From positions 1-52,349 of IMG/VR virus record IMGVR_UViG_3300045257_000113: a stretch of DNA of 52,349 nucleotides; one strand, given 5' to 3'. The first letter of the stretch is position 1; the number at the start of each line of letters is the position of its first letter. Source of the stretch: a virus. A program made the position numbers and the translations under genes. Positions 1 through 9,000 of this stretch are shown here, one piece after another. The notes under the pieces were generated by a model. It was not told where the DNA came from and searched no databases. It saw only the letters and a list, made by a program, of their open reading frames with translations.

Positions 1-650
1 ACCCGCTATGCGATACCACTAATGAGGGCGTAAAGATCAACTACTGCCCCTGCCGCTGCCCGCTCGACGATCTCGACGAGTACGGCCACTGCAAACATTT
101 GGTGGGCCACACGAACACGATGGGTCTGCCGCGAGACGTGCCGCTGGCCTTGAACGACTTGCTTCAGAGTCCTCACTTCGAGCCGATTGGTCCGCTGGAG
201 CGCAAGAGTTTCTCGACAGGGCAGAACTTCGACACGGGCTATAAGCAGACCCTCGGCGACTTCACGAAGCGCGGAGGCAAGGTGGTGCGGAGCCTGCCGA
301 TCCAGCCCGGCGACATCATTGTGAACCCCACGCACTGGCAGGAGGGGCATAACATCCCGAAGCATCTCGCTGACAAGTGGGTGTCTTCGCGGGTGTACCG
401 ACCGACCGCTCAGGTGCCACTTGCTGAGCGTCCTCCGGTTGGTGAAGAGGATTCGGACGAATACGAGGCGAAGGTGCTCGTGAAGCCAACCGCTCCCAAG
501 CCTGACGCGACGGCGCTGATTCTCGAAAAGATCCTCGACCGTCTCGAAAAGATGGACAGCAAGCCCAAGCGGGTGCAGAAGCGAAAGACTCAGAAGAAGA
601 CAAAGAAAGAGCCGACCGCTGATGAAGAACTAACGGCCTCAGTGGAGTAA
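1..650 (+). CDS. Major capsid protein, C-terminal part (continues from the right end of the window)
   Basis: The frame is open from base 3 to the stop at 648-650 and has no convincing start (the first candidate, TTG at 99, lacks a ribosome site). Base 52349 plus bases 1-2 form one codon, so this is in phase with the capsid gene starting at 51323, giving a 558-residue product if the molecule is circular. The first residues are cysteine/histidine rich (YCPCRCP, then GHCKH) and would complete a zinc cluster begun by CHFC at the right edge. About 150 residues of mixed composition follow, then a Lys/Arg/Glu-rich coiled-coil-like tail. Canonical HK97-fold capsid proteins normally end near the junction, so this is an appended domain of about 215 residues. 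The joining is inferred from frame and motif continuity. Confidence 0.75.
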   Translation, partial: PLCDTTNEGVKINYCPCRCPLDDLDEYGHCKHLVGHTNTMGLPRDVPLALNDLLQSPHFEPIGPLERKSFSTGQNFDTGYKQTLGDFTKRGGKVVRSLPIQPGDIIVNPTHWQEGHNIPKHLADKWVSSRVYRPTAQVPLAERPPVGEEDSDEYEAKVLVKPTAPKPDATALILEKILDRLEKMDSKPKRVQKRKTQKKTKKEPTADEELTASVE

Positions 651-654
651 ATCC

Positions 655-1638
655 GTGAGCGTAAAAAGCAATCAGTACAGTTCCGGTGGGCTCACTCAGG
701 ACACCGCTCGTGGTCCGTCTCAGGCTCTCTGGGATGATTGCCCTCTTGAGGACATGATTCAGTCGTTCGGCGGTGGCGTCGGCACGGCTGGGTATCTGGT
801 GCAGGACGACTTCTGTCCCATAGCGACCCCTTCTGTCCTTGCTGCGATTGGTCAATTGGGCCAATGGGCTACGTGGGCTGCCACGGGAACCACGATCACG
901 GATGGCGCCAGCGAAGGCGGTGTGGCCAAGATCAATGGCACCACCACCAACAAGGCTTGCATCCTCACCAGCAATGCGGGCATGTTCCGCATGGTGGGGG
1001 CCACAGCGAACTTCAGCCTGTACGGCAAGCTGTGGTTTGAATGCCGTCTGGCGCTAGGTTCGGTGGCAGCTAGTCAGCAGGGCGTCTTTATTGGGTTGGC
1101 CGACAACACGGGTTCCCAGATCAACTCTGTGGACACGACGATCATCGCCGCAGGCGGCAACACCCTCACCACGACGAAGAACGTCTTTGGCTTGTTTAAC
1201 CGGACAACGACTTGCCCCAACGACTTCAGCGTTGTTTACCAGCCGGCCGCGGGTACGGCGGTTTACCCGACGAACCTTACTACGCTGGTCAACACGGTGG
1301 TCGGGACGCCGATGGTTGCCTGGGCGGCCGGTACAGATCAGAACGCAACGGGCTTCGTGAAGCTCGGCTTCGTGTTCGATCCAACCGTGTCCAATCTGCC
1401 CAAAGTCATCAGTTCGGCGTCGACAGGCCAGACGGCGGGCACGCTGAACAAGCCGCTGATTCAGTTCTTTGTTAACGGGCAACTGGCACCGGCCTTCTTG
1501 ACCTCGACGAACCTTCAGGCCACGGCGTTCCCGGTCAACTGCTGCTGGAGCCCGGTGATCGAGTATTTCAACGTCGCTGGCGCCACGGCCCCGATCTACG
1601 TGGACTGGATTCGGATTGCCCAGCTCGCAACTATTTAA
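655..1638 (+). CDS. Head decoration-type structural protein
   Basis: 327 residues from a GTG start preceded by GGAG, four bases after the capsid stop. The sequence is rich in Gly, Ala, Thr and Asn with alternating hydrophobic residues, typical of an all-beta virion protein. A segment LYGKLWFECRL followed by a GVFIGLAD motif resembles the jelly-roll or lectin-like fold of capsid-associated decoration proteins encoded next to major capsid genes. Position directly after the capsid gene supports a role on the outer capsid. Family assignment is by resemblance and position only; a head fibre is the alternative. Confidence 0.55.
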   Translation: MSVKSNQYSSGGLTQDTARGPSQALWDDCPLEDMIQSFGGGVGTAGYLVQDDFCPIATPSVLAAIGQLGQWATWAATGTTITDGASEGGVAKINGTTTNKACILTSNAGMFRMVGATANFSLYGKLWFECRLALGSVAASQQGVFIGLADNTGSQINSVDTTIIAAGGNTLTTTKNVFGLFNRTTTCPNDFSVVYQPAAGTAVYPTNLTTLVNTVVGTPMVAWAAGTDQNATGFVKLGFVFDPTVSNLPKVISSASTGQTAGTLNKPLIQFFVNGQLAPAFLTSTNLQATAFPVNCCWSPVIEYFNVAGATAPIYVDWIRIAQLATI

Positions 1639-1647
1639 GGAGCAGTC

Positions 1648-1986
1648 ATGAGCCACAAGGTTGAAGATAAAGAAGAGGCCCCCAAGCACGAGACTCACAA
1701 GCATGAGGCCTATAAGGCCGAGCCCCCCAAGGCCGAACCTCACAAGATCGGCGACAAGGTGAAGAACAAGGATGGTCTGGAGTGCCTCGTGGTCAACGTG
1801 GACAAGGACATGGTGTGCATCGACGACAGGGTGATCTCGGCCGATGGGCTGAGCGAGGAGAAGCCCTCGTCGTACAGGGCGTGGCATAAAGCTTCGGAGG
1901 TGACAGGTGCCAGCGAAAAGCCGACAGCAGCAAAAGTGGGCGTTCGCGGTCAAGGGGGCGAAGTGGGCTCGAAAGCATCACTTTGA
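1648..1986 (+). CDS. Small charged protein with His/Lys/Glu/Pro-rich N-terminus
   Basis: 112 residues from an ATG with AAGGAGCAGTC upstream. Residues 1-35 are low complexity, made of repeated KHE, AEPPK and AEPHK units, and are probably disordered. Residues 35-75 (IGDKVKNKDGLECLVV then MVCIDDRVISADG) look like a small SH3-like or KOW-like beta barrel. The last third overlaps the next gene in another frame. Function is unknown; the location among head genes suggests a virion or assembly role. Confidence 0.6.
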   Translation: MSHKVEDKEEAPKHETHKHEAYKAEPPKAEPHKIGDKVKNKDGLECLVVNVDKDMVCIDDRVISADGLSEEKPSSYRAWHKASEVTGASEKPTAAKVGVRGQGGEVGSKASL

Positions 1987-2059
1987 CACCAAAGGTAAGC
2001 TTCCTACTCGCGTGCGAAAGAAAGCGGCGAGAAAGACAAAGAAGAGGAGCAAGCGATGA
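1907..2059 (+). CDS. Very basic 50-residue protein (MPAKSRQQQ type)
   Basis: Short gene inside the 3' end of its neighbour, with a GTG start and a strong GGAGGTGACAG ribosome site. The product begins MPAKSRQQQKWAFAV and ends in a Lys/Arg-rich tail (KKAARKTKKRSKR). Proteins starting MPAKSxxQQ are common small phage proteins in head regions (DUF3008-like). Its stop overlaps the next start by ATGA. The charge suggests nucleic-acid contact, which is inference. Confidence 0.6.
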   Translation: MPAKSRQQQKWAFAVKGAKWARKHHFDTKGKLPTRVRKKAARKTKKRSKR

Positions 2060-2283
2060 AGAAGGGCAAAGCAAAGAGTCACACGGGCAAGATTCGTCAC
2101 GGCGACATGGGCAGCCTCATGGATGGTCACGGCAGCCCTGATCCGCTGGCCTCGAAGGAATACAAGGCCCACAATGCCGAGCACGGAATGCCCCACGGCT
2201 TGAGCCCGCAGGGTGAGTACGACAATGGCGGGGAAGAATCGGAAGCCGCTGGCACAGGCGGAAACTGCACGTATCACGAGTGA
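2056..2283 (+). CDS. Hypothetical Gly/His-rich small protein
   Basis: 75 residues, ATG coupled by ATGA to the preceding basic gene, with GAGGAGCAAGCG upstream. The sequence is hydrophilic, rich in His, Gly, Asp and Glu, with no recognisable domain; residues 1-20 are basic and the rest acidic. It belongs to the run of small head-associated genes between the capsid and adaptor genes. Function unknown. Confidence 0.55.
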   Translation: MKKGKAKSHTGKIRHGDMGSLMDGHGSPDPLASKEYKAHNAEHGMPHGLSPQGEYDNGGEESEAAGTGGNCTYHE

Positions 2284-2303
2284 GCCGACCTTGAGGAATT
2301 AAG

Positions 2304-2939
2304 ATGGCAGCTTTTCAGGACTATGCCGGCAATTCCGCGACCGCTGCTGGTGGTCATTACCGAATCGGCTTCACCACAGGAGCCGTAACGGGTTTGACGG
2401 CCAACCAGTATTTCTTTGGCTGGCGCTGGAACGTGAACGCCTGGTCTTGCCGTATGAGGCAGATCAAGGTCACGGCCAACATGAACGTGGCCTTCGGTAC
2501 AGCGCAAATATCGGATGTGGCCCTATGGCGCTGCCAGGGTTGGTCGGTGGCTCCCACGGCTGGCACAGCCATCACCATGCCCACGACGAACAATCAGGTG
2601 ATGGCGGACCAGACTGTTGGCGCGAGCATGGCGCAGTTCAGCAGCTTTATTTCTACGGCAACCTTTGCTGGACTAGCTGCTATCGCGTCTACAGGCGCTC
2701 TGACCACTGGTTCGCCGACCGTTGACGCCAACCCGCTGGCCTACGACGTCTTCAACATCACCGCACTTGGATCGGCGGACAGGGTGGTTCTGTACGATAC
2801 GACTTTCGGCATCGACTACCCGCTCACCTTCGGCAACCTGGAAGGATTCCTGTTGTCCGTGCCCACAGCGCAGGGCGCCACAGGTAAGGTGCTCTATTAC
2901 GTCGATCTGGTCTTCCAGGCAACCAACACGGCGTTTTGA
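2304..2939 (+). CDS. Structural protein, beta-rich (head or tail)
   Basis: 211 residues, ATG with GAGGAATTAAG upstream. The composition (Ala, Thr, Gly, Ser, Val with periodic aromatic residues) and lack of charged helices indicate a beta-sandwich virion protein. There is no recognisable enzyme motif. The stop overlaps the next start (TGATG), so it is translationally coupled to the adaptor-like gene and probably made in similar amounts. Exact role unknown. Confidence 0.55.
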   Translation: MAAFQDYAGNSATAAGGHYRIGFTTGAVTGLTANQYFFGWRWNVNAWSCRMRQIKVTANMNVAFGTAQISDVALWRCQGWSVAPTAGTAITMPTTNNQVMADQTVGASMAQFSSFISTATFAGLAAIASTGALTTGSPTVDANPLAYDVFNITALGSADRVVLYDTTFGIDYPLTFGNLEGFLLSVPTAQGATGKVLYYVDLVFQATNTAF

Positions 2940-3739
2940 TGGCTGAGAGTACTCTTTCTCTCAAATTGGTGGACATTCAGGCGAAGCTCGGGACATTCGC
3001 CGGTTGGGGCACAGATCCCACGGGATGGGACAGCAGGATGCAGGCGATAATCGATGACTCGACGCAGAGCGGCCTACGCCGCTTTTATTATCCGGCTCCC
3101 CTGGAAGGCGAGGCGCTCACGTATGACTGGAGTTTCCTGCGACCGCTGGCGACGCTGGCTTTGGCAAAGGGAGCCCAGAGCATTCCGCTGCCGGACGATT
3201 ATGGTGGGTGGGATGGAACGATCTCGGTAAAGACGGCATCGACAGTATCGCAGCCGTGGAGGGTGGAATGGTCGAACGCACCGCGAATCAGGGATATGTA
3301 CAGCGTGACTCCGCTGATGAACGGGCCGCCGATGTATGTGGCGGTCGAGTCGCTCAAGGGCACGACGCTCAATGCGGGGCAGAGATCGCAATTGATCGTG
3401 TTCCCGCAGGCCGATCAGGCTTACACGCTTCAGGGGACGTACTTTGTAAACCCCGACTATCTGACGGGTGCATTCCCATATGCACTTGGTGGCCCGGAGC
3501 ATATCGAAACCATCCTCGAAAGTTGCCTGGCAGTCATGGAGGAGCGGCTTGACGACATGAGCGGGGCGCACGCGGCAGCCTTCAACCGGAGGTTGGCGGC
3601 GAGTATCGGGATGGATCGCAAGAAAAAGCCGATCAAGTACGGCGAGAACCGGGACAGATCGGATGGGCAGGACTGGGATCGAGGGGACGTGCACTATTAT
3701 GCCCCAGCGGCTACCTACAACAGCCAAGGATTCAACTAA
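2939..3739 (+). CDS. Head-tail adaptor-like protein (tail tubular protein A-like)
   Basis: 266 residues starting at the ATG of a TGATG overlap. It has helical N- and C-terminal parts (DDSTQSGLRRFYYP near residue 42; HIETILESCLAVMEERLDDM near residue 190) flanking a beta-rich centre. This is the layout of adaptor or gatekeeper proteins that sit under the portal in short-tailed phages, and the size (200-270 residues) fits. The GPPMYVAVE segment resembles the central beta part of such proteins. The C-terminus is charged (RKKKPIKYGENRDRSDG). Assignment is by architecture and order after capsid and before the nozzle-like gene. Confidence 0.55.
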   Translation: MAESTLSLKLVDIQAKLGTFAGWGTDPTGWDSRMQAIIDDSTQSGLRRFYYPAPLEGEALTYDWSFLRPLATLALAKGAQSIPLPDDYGGWDGTISVKTASTVSQPWRVEWSNAPRIRDMYSVTPLMNGPPMYVAVESLKGTTLNAGQRSQLIVFPQADQAYTLQGTYFVNPDYLTGAFPYALGGPEHIETILESCLAVMEERLDDMSGAHAAAFNRRLAASIGMDRKKKPIKYGENRDRSDGQDWDRGDVHYYAPAATYNSQGFN

Positions 3740-4191
3740 TGAATAAGCGAGCGCTAGACCGCTTTCTCGAAGGTATGCCATCCGATCCGGTCATCCTGAC
3801 TGCTTCGGCCAATGTGGGTATGCGTGAGACTTATCGCCTGATCGTGCTCAAGGCGGCAGCAGGCTTGACTGTGACGCTGCCCAAGGCCACTGGCGCGGGT
3901 ACGCGGCTTCTCTTCGCCGTGGGCACGACTCTTACCAGCAACACCTACGTCATCTCGCGCGCCATTGCTGCTGACGTGATGCAGGGTATTGGCTGGGTGA
4001 GCTTCGGCACGACGAACGTCAACGGCTTCATCCCCGGCGCTGCGGACAACACGATCACCATGAACGGCACGACCTGCGGAGGGTACAAGGGCGACACCGT
4101 GGAATTGTTCGATACGGCCCTCAATTTGTGGTCTGTCCGGTTGTTCTTCCAGGCGACGACCTCGGCGGCCACTCCCTACTCGACCGTGTGA
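3739..4191 (+). CDS. Beta-structured virion protein
   Basis: 150 residues; the ATG overlaps the previous stop (TAATG) with AAGGATT upstream. After a short helical N-terminus it reads TYRLIVLKAAAGLTVTLP, then GTRLLFAVGTTLTSNTYVI, the pattern of small beta-helical or jelly-roll phage surface proteins whose strands bear T, V, L and G. Probably a decoration or fibre-associated protein. No enzyme motifs. Confidence 0.55.
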   Translation: MNKRALDRFLEGMPSDPVILTASANVGMRETYRLIVLKAAAGLTVTLPKATGAGTRLLFAVGTTLTSNTYVISRAIAADVMQGIGWVSFGTTNVNGFIPGAADNTITMNGTTCGGYKGDTVELFDTALNLWSVRLFFQATTSAATPYSTV

Positions 4192-4242
4192 GTTATGTCC
4201 CGTTACCGAAAAGCAGTTCAAACTCTGCGAAAGGAAGGCTTT

Positions 4243-4542
4243 GTGAGCGAGCAGACCAATGTTCAAGACGTGGCGGTGGTGGATAACACGCCGAAAATCC
4301 AGGGCTTGCCTCTGACACTGTTGTTCGACCCGGACACTCAACAGGTCCACCTGGTTTTCAAGCCGGAAGACTATAAGACCTGGGAGTTTGTACTGGCCAC
4401 TCTCGGCATGGCGACGGAGAAGGCCAAGTTGGTCCAGCAGGTGAACCATGCCGCCAGCATGCAGCAGGCCATGATCCAGCAGCAACAGGCTGCACAGATT
4501 GCTCAGTCGCTTCGGTCTCCAAACGGTGGTCGGCGATATTGA
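4243..4542 (+). CDS. Hypothetical protein with Gln-rich C-terminus
   Basis: 99 residues if translation starts at GTG 4243, which has AAAGGAAGGCTTT directly upstream. An ATG at 4195 would add 16 residues but has no ribosome site. Residues 15-50 form a small beta domain (LPLTLLFDPDTQQVHLVFKP); the C-terminal 45 residues are helical and Gln/Ala/Met rich (QQAMIQQQQAAQIAQS). Function unknown. Confidence 0.55.
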   Translation: MSEQTNVQDVAVVDNTPKIQGLPLTLLFDPDTQQVHLVFKPEDYKTWEFVLATLGMATEKAKLVQQVNHAASMQQAMIQQQQAAQIAQSLRSPNGGRRY

Positions 4543-4633
4543 TGCTTCGAGCGCTGGGTTGCCCGCTATGCGGTCTCCTTAACCTGGTCAGCTCGGGAGA
4601 AGCGCCGCGGGCTACCCCTTTTAGAAGGCACTC

Positions 4634-5236
4634 ATGTACCTCGACGAACGTAGCGATGCCGCATTTGGAATCAGCAATGCCGCGGGCATGGCTACGGGTC
4701 TGGTATTCCCGACCAACATTCCCACGATTGTTCCTCCAGAGAACCAGCCGCCAGGCCAGGGCGTGGTAGCCAAGGGCGATGGATTGATCCGCCTTGGCTC
4801 GCCGGATGGCGGTACAGCGCCGGCTGGCGTGCTCATTATTCCCTTTGGGACAGGTGGGGCAGGCGCGCAGTTCATGCTTCAGCTCATTGGCTGGTACGCA
4901 TCAAGCTCGAATTTACTCTGGGGAGCGGGGCAGGCGTACAACACCAAGCTTTGGATACCGATACTTCAGGCGCAATACACGATCACGCTGGGGCAAGAGG
5001 TTGGTGATCCCCAGGCGGACATTCAGACCCAGTACAACTTTGCTCAGACCATCGTGCAGACTTACGGACCATCCTTCTGGAACGCCAACTCCACACAGGT
5101 CGATGAGTGGTTCCTGAACGCCCTCAATGGCCAGACTGGCATGATTAAGCACCGTGTCTCGGGCGCTCGCTTTCTAGAGTTTGGCTATTCGCTCATCACA
5201 GCAACCGGGGCCAATTCACTTTGCGGCAAGATTTAG
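4634..5236 (+). CDS. Tail or head-completion structural protein
   Basis: 200 residues, ATG with AAGG upstream. The N-terminus is Gly/Pro/Ile rich, the middle is aromatic and beta-rich (MLQLIGWYASSSN), and a helical stretch contains DIQTQYNFAQTIVQTYG. It precedes the 904-residue nozzle-like gene by nine bases, so it is probably part of the connector or tail. No family recognised. Confidence 0.5.
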   Translation: MYLDERSDAAFGISNAAGMATGLVFPTNIPTIVPPENQPPGQGVVAKGDGLIRLGSPDGGTAPAGVLIIPFGTGGAGAQFMLQLIGWYASSSNLLWGAGQAYNTKLWIPILQAQYTITLGQEVGDPQADIQTQYNFAQTIVQTYGPSFWNANSTQVDEWFLNALNGQTGMIKHRVSGARFLEFGYSLITATGANSLCGKI

Positions 5237-5245
5237 GAGGAATGG

Positions 5246-7960
5246 ATGCCTCCTCCTCGACCTATCATTCCCAAAGAATCGTACATCGACCTTCACTTCC
5301 CGCTTGCGGGCATCGACTTGTCCACGGCCTTCGACGAGCAGCCCAACCGGCCGCTGCCAACGGGCCAAGGATATGCCCGTACGACACCTGTAGGGGTCAA
5401 CGTACGTGCGTACGAGCCGACCACACAGCGAGCCCGTGGGGGCCAGCGGCCGGGCCTCCAGAAGTACGTACAGGGTCAACTCAACGGCAATGCCCACATT
5501 CAAGAGTTGAACGTCATCGTGGCCACGTCGGGGAACATCCCCGGCTCAGGGACTTTGGTGCCGTCGCTGTTCTTCTTTGACTTATCCGGCAACGTGGGCC
5601 TGAGCAATGGGGCGAGTACAGTTTGGGCTTACCCTTGGGGGCAACTGGTAAAGACCACCATCGCGGGCATCGGTACGGCTTCTGGTGGGCCAACGATGAT
5701 GGTCATTGACGGCAGGATCATTGGACCCCCGCCTACAAGTTGGCAATGGTCCTTGCTTCAGGCAGGCGGCTTACTCTTGGCCAATCCTGTTACGCTTCCT
5801 CAGCCGGCGAGCAGCATCAAGGAACGAGACGCCACGGTTTGTACGGACGGCACCAATTACTACCCGGTCGGTCTGTCGGTAGTGGTGACGAGCGTTTACA
5901 CCTTTGCGTGGTGCGCTCAGGGCGTGGATGCCGTGGGCAATGTGCTCTGGTCCACGCAGAACACGATTGCCACGACCTCTTCACCGAGCATGGTCAACGG
6001 AGATGACGCTATCCCCTGCGCCGCGATCTCGGGCAAGCTTTACGCCTGGTTTGGCACACTCGGCATCGTCTCGCTCAACTCGGCTACAGGTGGAAGCTTG
6101 GCGACATTGGCCACGGCTGCCGCGATCCAGCCAGCCGGGTACACGGTGATGTCGTCGGATGACGCTAGGGCTGCCCTGACAGGCGGGGCTATGATGGCCA
6201 CGCCGGGCACCAATTTGGCTTTGATGCTCCAGAAGGGGGACAACAGCGCCTACGGGGTAGCCCTGATTGCTCGAGCTGGCGGGGCGGTGGTGACATTGGT
6301 AGGGTTGGCGCCGCAGGCTACCAACGTGCCGCTCTGGATTTCTTCGGACGGCACCGATGTCTACGTGATGAGCCGGACAGTGAGCGTGTCGCCCGGCACG
6401 GCGGTTGTCCAGAAGCTTTCAGGCACGACTGGGGCGGTTCTATGGACTTCGACGCCGTTCTCGGTGGGCGGGACAGTCTGTTACTTTGCCGAGAGCACGG
6501 TGGTTCTGACCAACGGCGGGCTCGACTCGATCTCGCTGAACCCGGCAACTGGGGCCAAGGTGGGGGCGGGGATTGGGGCCAACATGCTGGCCCTTCAGGA
6601 CGGCGGGAACTACACGGGACCGGGCATTCCGGTTCAGGGGACAGGAGCAAATCAGGCCAATGCCAGCACGAAACAGATCCTTGTGGGCGTGGCGGGTGGA
6701 ACGGTAAAGGTTGCGTATGGTGGACTTTGGCAGAACGTCACAAACGGTGCGACGGCGCTTAACACGATTGTTGATGTCATACGCTCGGCGGACAACAACG
6801 GGCGGCTTTACTTCTGCGATACGACTAATTTTAAACTCTATGATCCACCGACTAATAGCGTTCTTCCGTGGACGGCAACGCAAGGGTCGCTACCAGTGGA
6901 TAGTAACGGAGCGTTGCCGCGGCTGATCTGTAACTGGCGTGGCAGGCTTTGCCTGGCGGGCATCCCTGGTCTGCCCTACAGCATCTTCATGTCGGCTCAG
7001 GGGGACGCTACGAACTGGAATTACTTCCCCAACCAGATCACCCCAACGCAGGCTGTGGCCTTTACCCCTGGAAACCTGGGAGTCATGGAAGACGTGGTGA
7101 CGGGGCTGATCCCCTTCACCGATGATGTGCTGTACATTGGCATGGACCACATGCTCTACCGGCTAACCGGCGATCCGATGGACGCGGGCCGACTAGAGAA
7201 GGTGAGCAGCATCATCGGCATGGCCTGGGGGAACGCCTGGACGCGAGATCCTTATGGCAACATTTACTTTGTGAGCAACCGCTGCGGCATCTACAAGCTT
7301 GCTCCCGGTGAGCAGCCCATGCGCATCAGCCAAGCAATTGAGCAACTTTTGAGCAACATTCCCCTGAATGCCGTGGTGATCCGCATGGCCTGGGACGATC
7401 AGTCTCAAGGCGTCCACGTCTTCATTACGCCTTTCTCTGCCCCTGCGCCGGCTGTCCACTTCTTCTGGGAATGGCGTACGGGCGGTTGGTTCATGGAAGT
7501 GATGGCCGACAACACGATGAACCCGCTCTGCTGCCTGAGCTTCTTTGGGGACAACCCTTCGGATCGGGTATGCTTGATTGGTTCCTGGAATGGGTACGTC
7601 CGGAGTTTCCAGCTCAACGCGCCGGATGACGACGGGACGGCGATAGCGAGCAAAGTGACCATCGGGCCGTTCTTGACTAAAATCACCGATGACGTGATGC
7701 TCAAAGAGGTCCAGGGGGTCATGGGAGCTACCAGTGGTCCAGTTACATACGCGGTGCGAGTTGGTAGTACGGCTGAACTTGCTTTGGGTAACTCCCCCGT
7801 GGTCTCAGGGACGTGGGGATCGGCGCGAAACCTATCCAATTATGTTCGTCGAGCGGGGCACGCTGTTTATGTGGATTTGTCGGCCAACAACCCCTGGGCG
7901 CTTGAGACCATTCGACTGCTCGTGGCGCCTTTAGGAAAAGTGCGAAGGCGAGGTATGTGA
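5246..7960 (+). CDS. Large tail protein, nozzle-like with propeller-type repeats
   Basis: 904 residues from an ATG with AGGAGG at ideal spacing. From about residue 160 to 470 it carries repeated strands of the form LYAWFGTLGIVSLNSATG and VVLTNGGLDSISLNPATG, like the blades of PQQ/WD-type propellers. The second half (about 540-800) contains RLYFCDTTNFKLYDPP and NIYFVSNRCGIYKLAPGE, similar in style to the tail nozzle (T7 gp12-like, tail tubular protein B) and comparable tail-needle-knob proteins, which are also 800-900 residues with a propeller. Order (adaptor, nozzle, ejection proteins) fits a short-tailed virion. Assigned by architecture, not by sequence match. Confidence 0.55.
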   Translation: MPPPRPIIPKESYIDLHFPLAGIDLSTAFDEQPNRPLPTGQGYARTTPVGVNVRAYEPTTQRARGGQRPGLQKYVQGQLNGNAHIQELNVIVATSGNIPGSGTLVPSLFFFDLSGNVGLSNGASTVWAYPWGQLVKTTIAGIGTASGGPTMMVIDGRIIGPPPTSWQWSLLQAGGLLLANPVTLPQPASSIKERDATVCTDGTNYYPVGLSVVVTSVYTFAWCAQGVDAVGNVLWSTQNTIATTSSPSMVNGDDAIPCAAISGKLYAWFGTLGIVSLNSATGGSLATLATAAAIQPAGYTVMSSDDARAALTGGAMMATPGTNLALMLQKGDNSAYGVALIARAGGAVVTLVGLAPQATNVPLWISSDGTDVYVMSRTVSVSPGTAVVQKLSGTTGAVLWTSTPFSVGGTVCYFAESTVVLTNGGLDSISLNPATGAKVGAGIGANMLALQDGGNYTGPGIPVQGTGANQANASTKQILVGVAGGTVKVAYGGLWQNVTNGATALNTIVDVIRSADNNGRLYFCDTTNFKLYDPPTNSVLPWTATQGSLPVDSNGALPRLICNWRGRLCLAGIPGLPYSIFMSAQGDATNWNYFPNQITPTQAVAFTPGNLGVMEDVVTGLIPFTDDVLYIGMDHMLYRLTGDPMDAGRLEKVSSIIGMAWGNAWTRDPYGNIYFVSNRCGIYKLAPGEQPMRISQAIEQLLSNIPLNAVVIRMAWDDQSQGVHVFITPFSAPAPAVHFFWEWRTGGWFMEVMADNTMNPLCCLSFFGDNPSDRVCLIGSWNGYVRSFQLNAPDDDGTAIASKVTIGPFLTKITDDVMLKEVQGVMGATSGPVTYAVRVGSTAELALGNSPVVSGTWGSARNLSNYVRRAGHAVYVDLSANNPWALETIRLLVAPLGKVRRRGM

Positions 7961-9000
7961 TGCCTTACGGAAACTACGGTGGTTACGGTCATCCGGGCGG
8001 AAGCTACTCTTCCAACCAGAGCAACAATGCTTCCAGCGGATCGTCTTCAGGGTCGAGCAGTTCCTTCCTTGTGCCTGGAGCGCAGGCTGACTACGGCCAA
8101 CTTCTGGCCATGAACGAGCAGAACTACAAACAACTGCTTCCGCTCTACTCGCAAGGACAGGCCGCGATTGGGCAGGGTGTCGGCGCTGCCGAGAACACGC
8201 TTGGCCTGGGCGGAGCTCTAGGAGGGAGCAACTGGGGCGTGGCGCAACCTGCGGCCACAGCCATCCAGCAGCAATTTGCCGCGACAGGTGGGCAGATTAA
8301 GCAAGGGTTGGCCTCGTCTGGTCTGGGTAACTCGACGATGCTCGGGAACATGGAAAACCAGAACACCCTCTTTGAAGGACAGGCCCTCGGTGGGCTTGGG
8401 GCGCAGCTTGCTCAGACGGCGGCCGGCTACCAGATGCAGGGGCTTGGCATGGGCAACCAGCTCACGCAAGGGCTCTTGGGCAACCTTGCTGGATACCGCT
8501 TCGGCAATACGGCGGGCAATTTGCTGGGCACGCAGAGCGCCAACCAGTCGCTGAACAATACCCGTGGAAGCAGCGGCGGCAATCAAGGCTCGCCAGCGGG
8601 AGGTGGCCGTGGCGGGTATGGCGGCGGTGGAAGTTCTGGTAATCCGGTTGCTGGGGCAGGAGGCGGATTTGGTGGAGGCTTCGGCGGCGGGGCAGGTCTG
8701 CCGAGTTTTGGTGGCCCGCCTGTTTCTACGGCAAGCGGAAATCTGATCGGTGGAGGCAACTTCGGGGATGGATTCACGGGCGGGTATGGCGGGTACGGCA
8801 ATTACGCAGGGCAAGGGCTGCAAAGGAATAATCCGGGGGGCACGACTCAAGGCGCAGGTGAAGGCAGTGGCGAAGGCGGCCCAAACTACGCCATGCAGGA
8901 CGCCTTGCAGTTTTCTCAGCCCGGCTTCGACATCAACCGAGCGCCAGGCATTGTGGCGGAGCAAACACGCATGGCTTACCCAGGACAATCCAAACCATGA
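7960..9000 (+). CDS. Internal virion (ejection-type) protein with Gly-rich half
   Basis: 346 residues; the ATG overlaps the previous stop (TGATG). Residues 1-40 are Ser/Gly/Asn rich and disordered. Residues 45-200 are amphipathic helices with the pattern IQQQFAATGGQIKQGLASSG followed by LGNSTMLGNMEN, resembling P22 gp7-type ejection proteins. Residues 200-300 are almost pure Gly-rich repeats (GGGFGGGFGGGAG). The tail resumes mixed sequence. Expected to be packaged inside the head and expelled with DNA; inferred from helical pattern and location. Confidence 0.5.
   Translation: MPYGNYGGYGHPGGSYSSNQSNNASSGSSSGSSSSFLVPGAQADYGQLLAMNEQNYKQLLPLYSQGQAAIGQGVGAAENTLGLGGALGGSNWGVAQPAATAIQQQFAATGGQIKQGLASSGLGNSTMLGNMENQNTLFEGQALGGLGAQLAQTAAGYQMQGLGMGNQLTQGLLGNLAGYRFGNTAGNLLGTQSANQSLNNTRGSSGGNQGSPAGGGRGGYGGGGSSGNPVAGAGGGFGGGFGGGAGLPSFGGPPVSTASGNLIGGGNFGDGFTGGYGGYGNYAGQGLQRNNPGGTTQGAGEGSGEGGPNYAMQDALQFSQPGFDINRAPGIVAEQTRMAYPGQSKP

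Noticed and set aside
1054-1953. 299-residue minus-strand frame
   Set aside because: Antisense to the decoration-type gene and its neighbour, low-complexity Arg/Val/Leu, no start signal.
4539-4633. Short frame with CPLCG between two structural genes
   Set aside because: Runs into the next gene out of frame, no ribosome site; treated as an intergenic gap.
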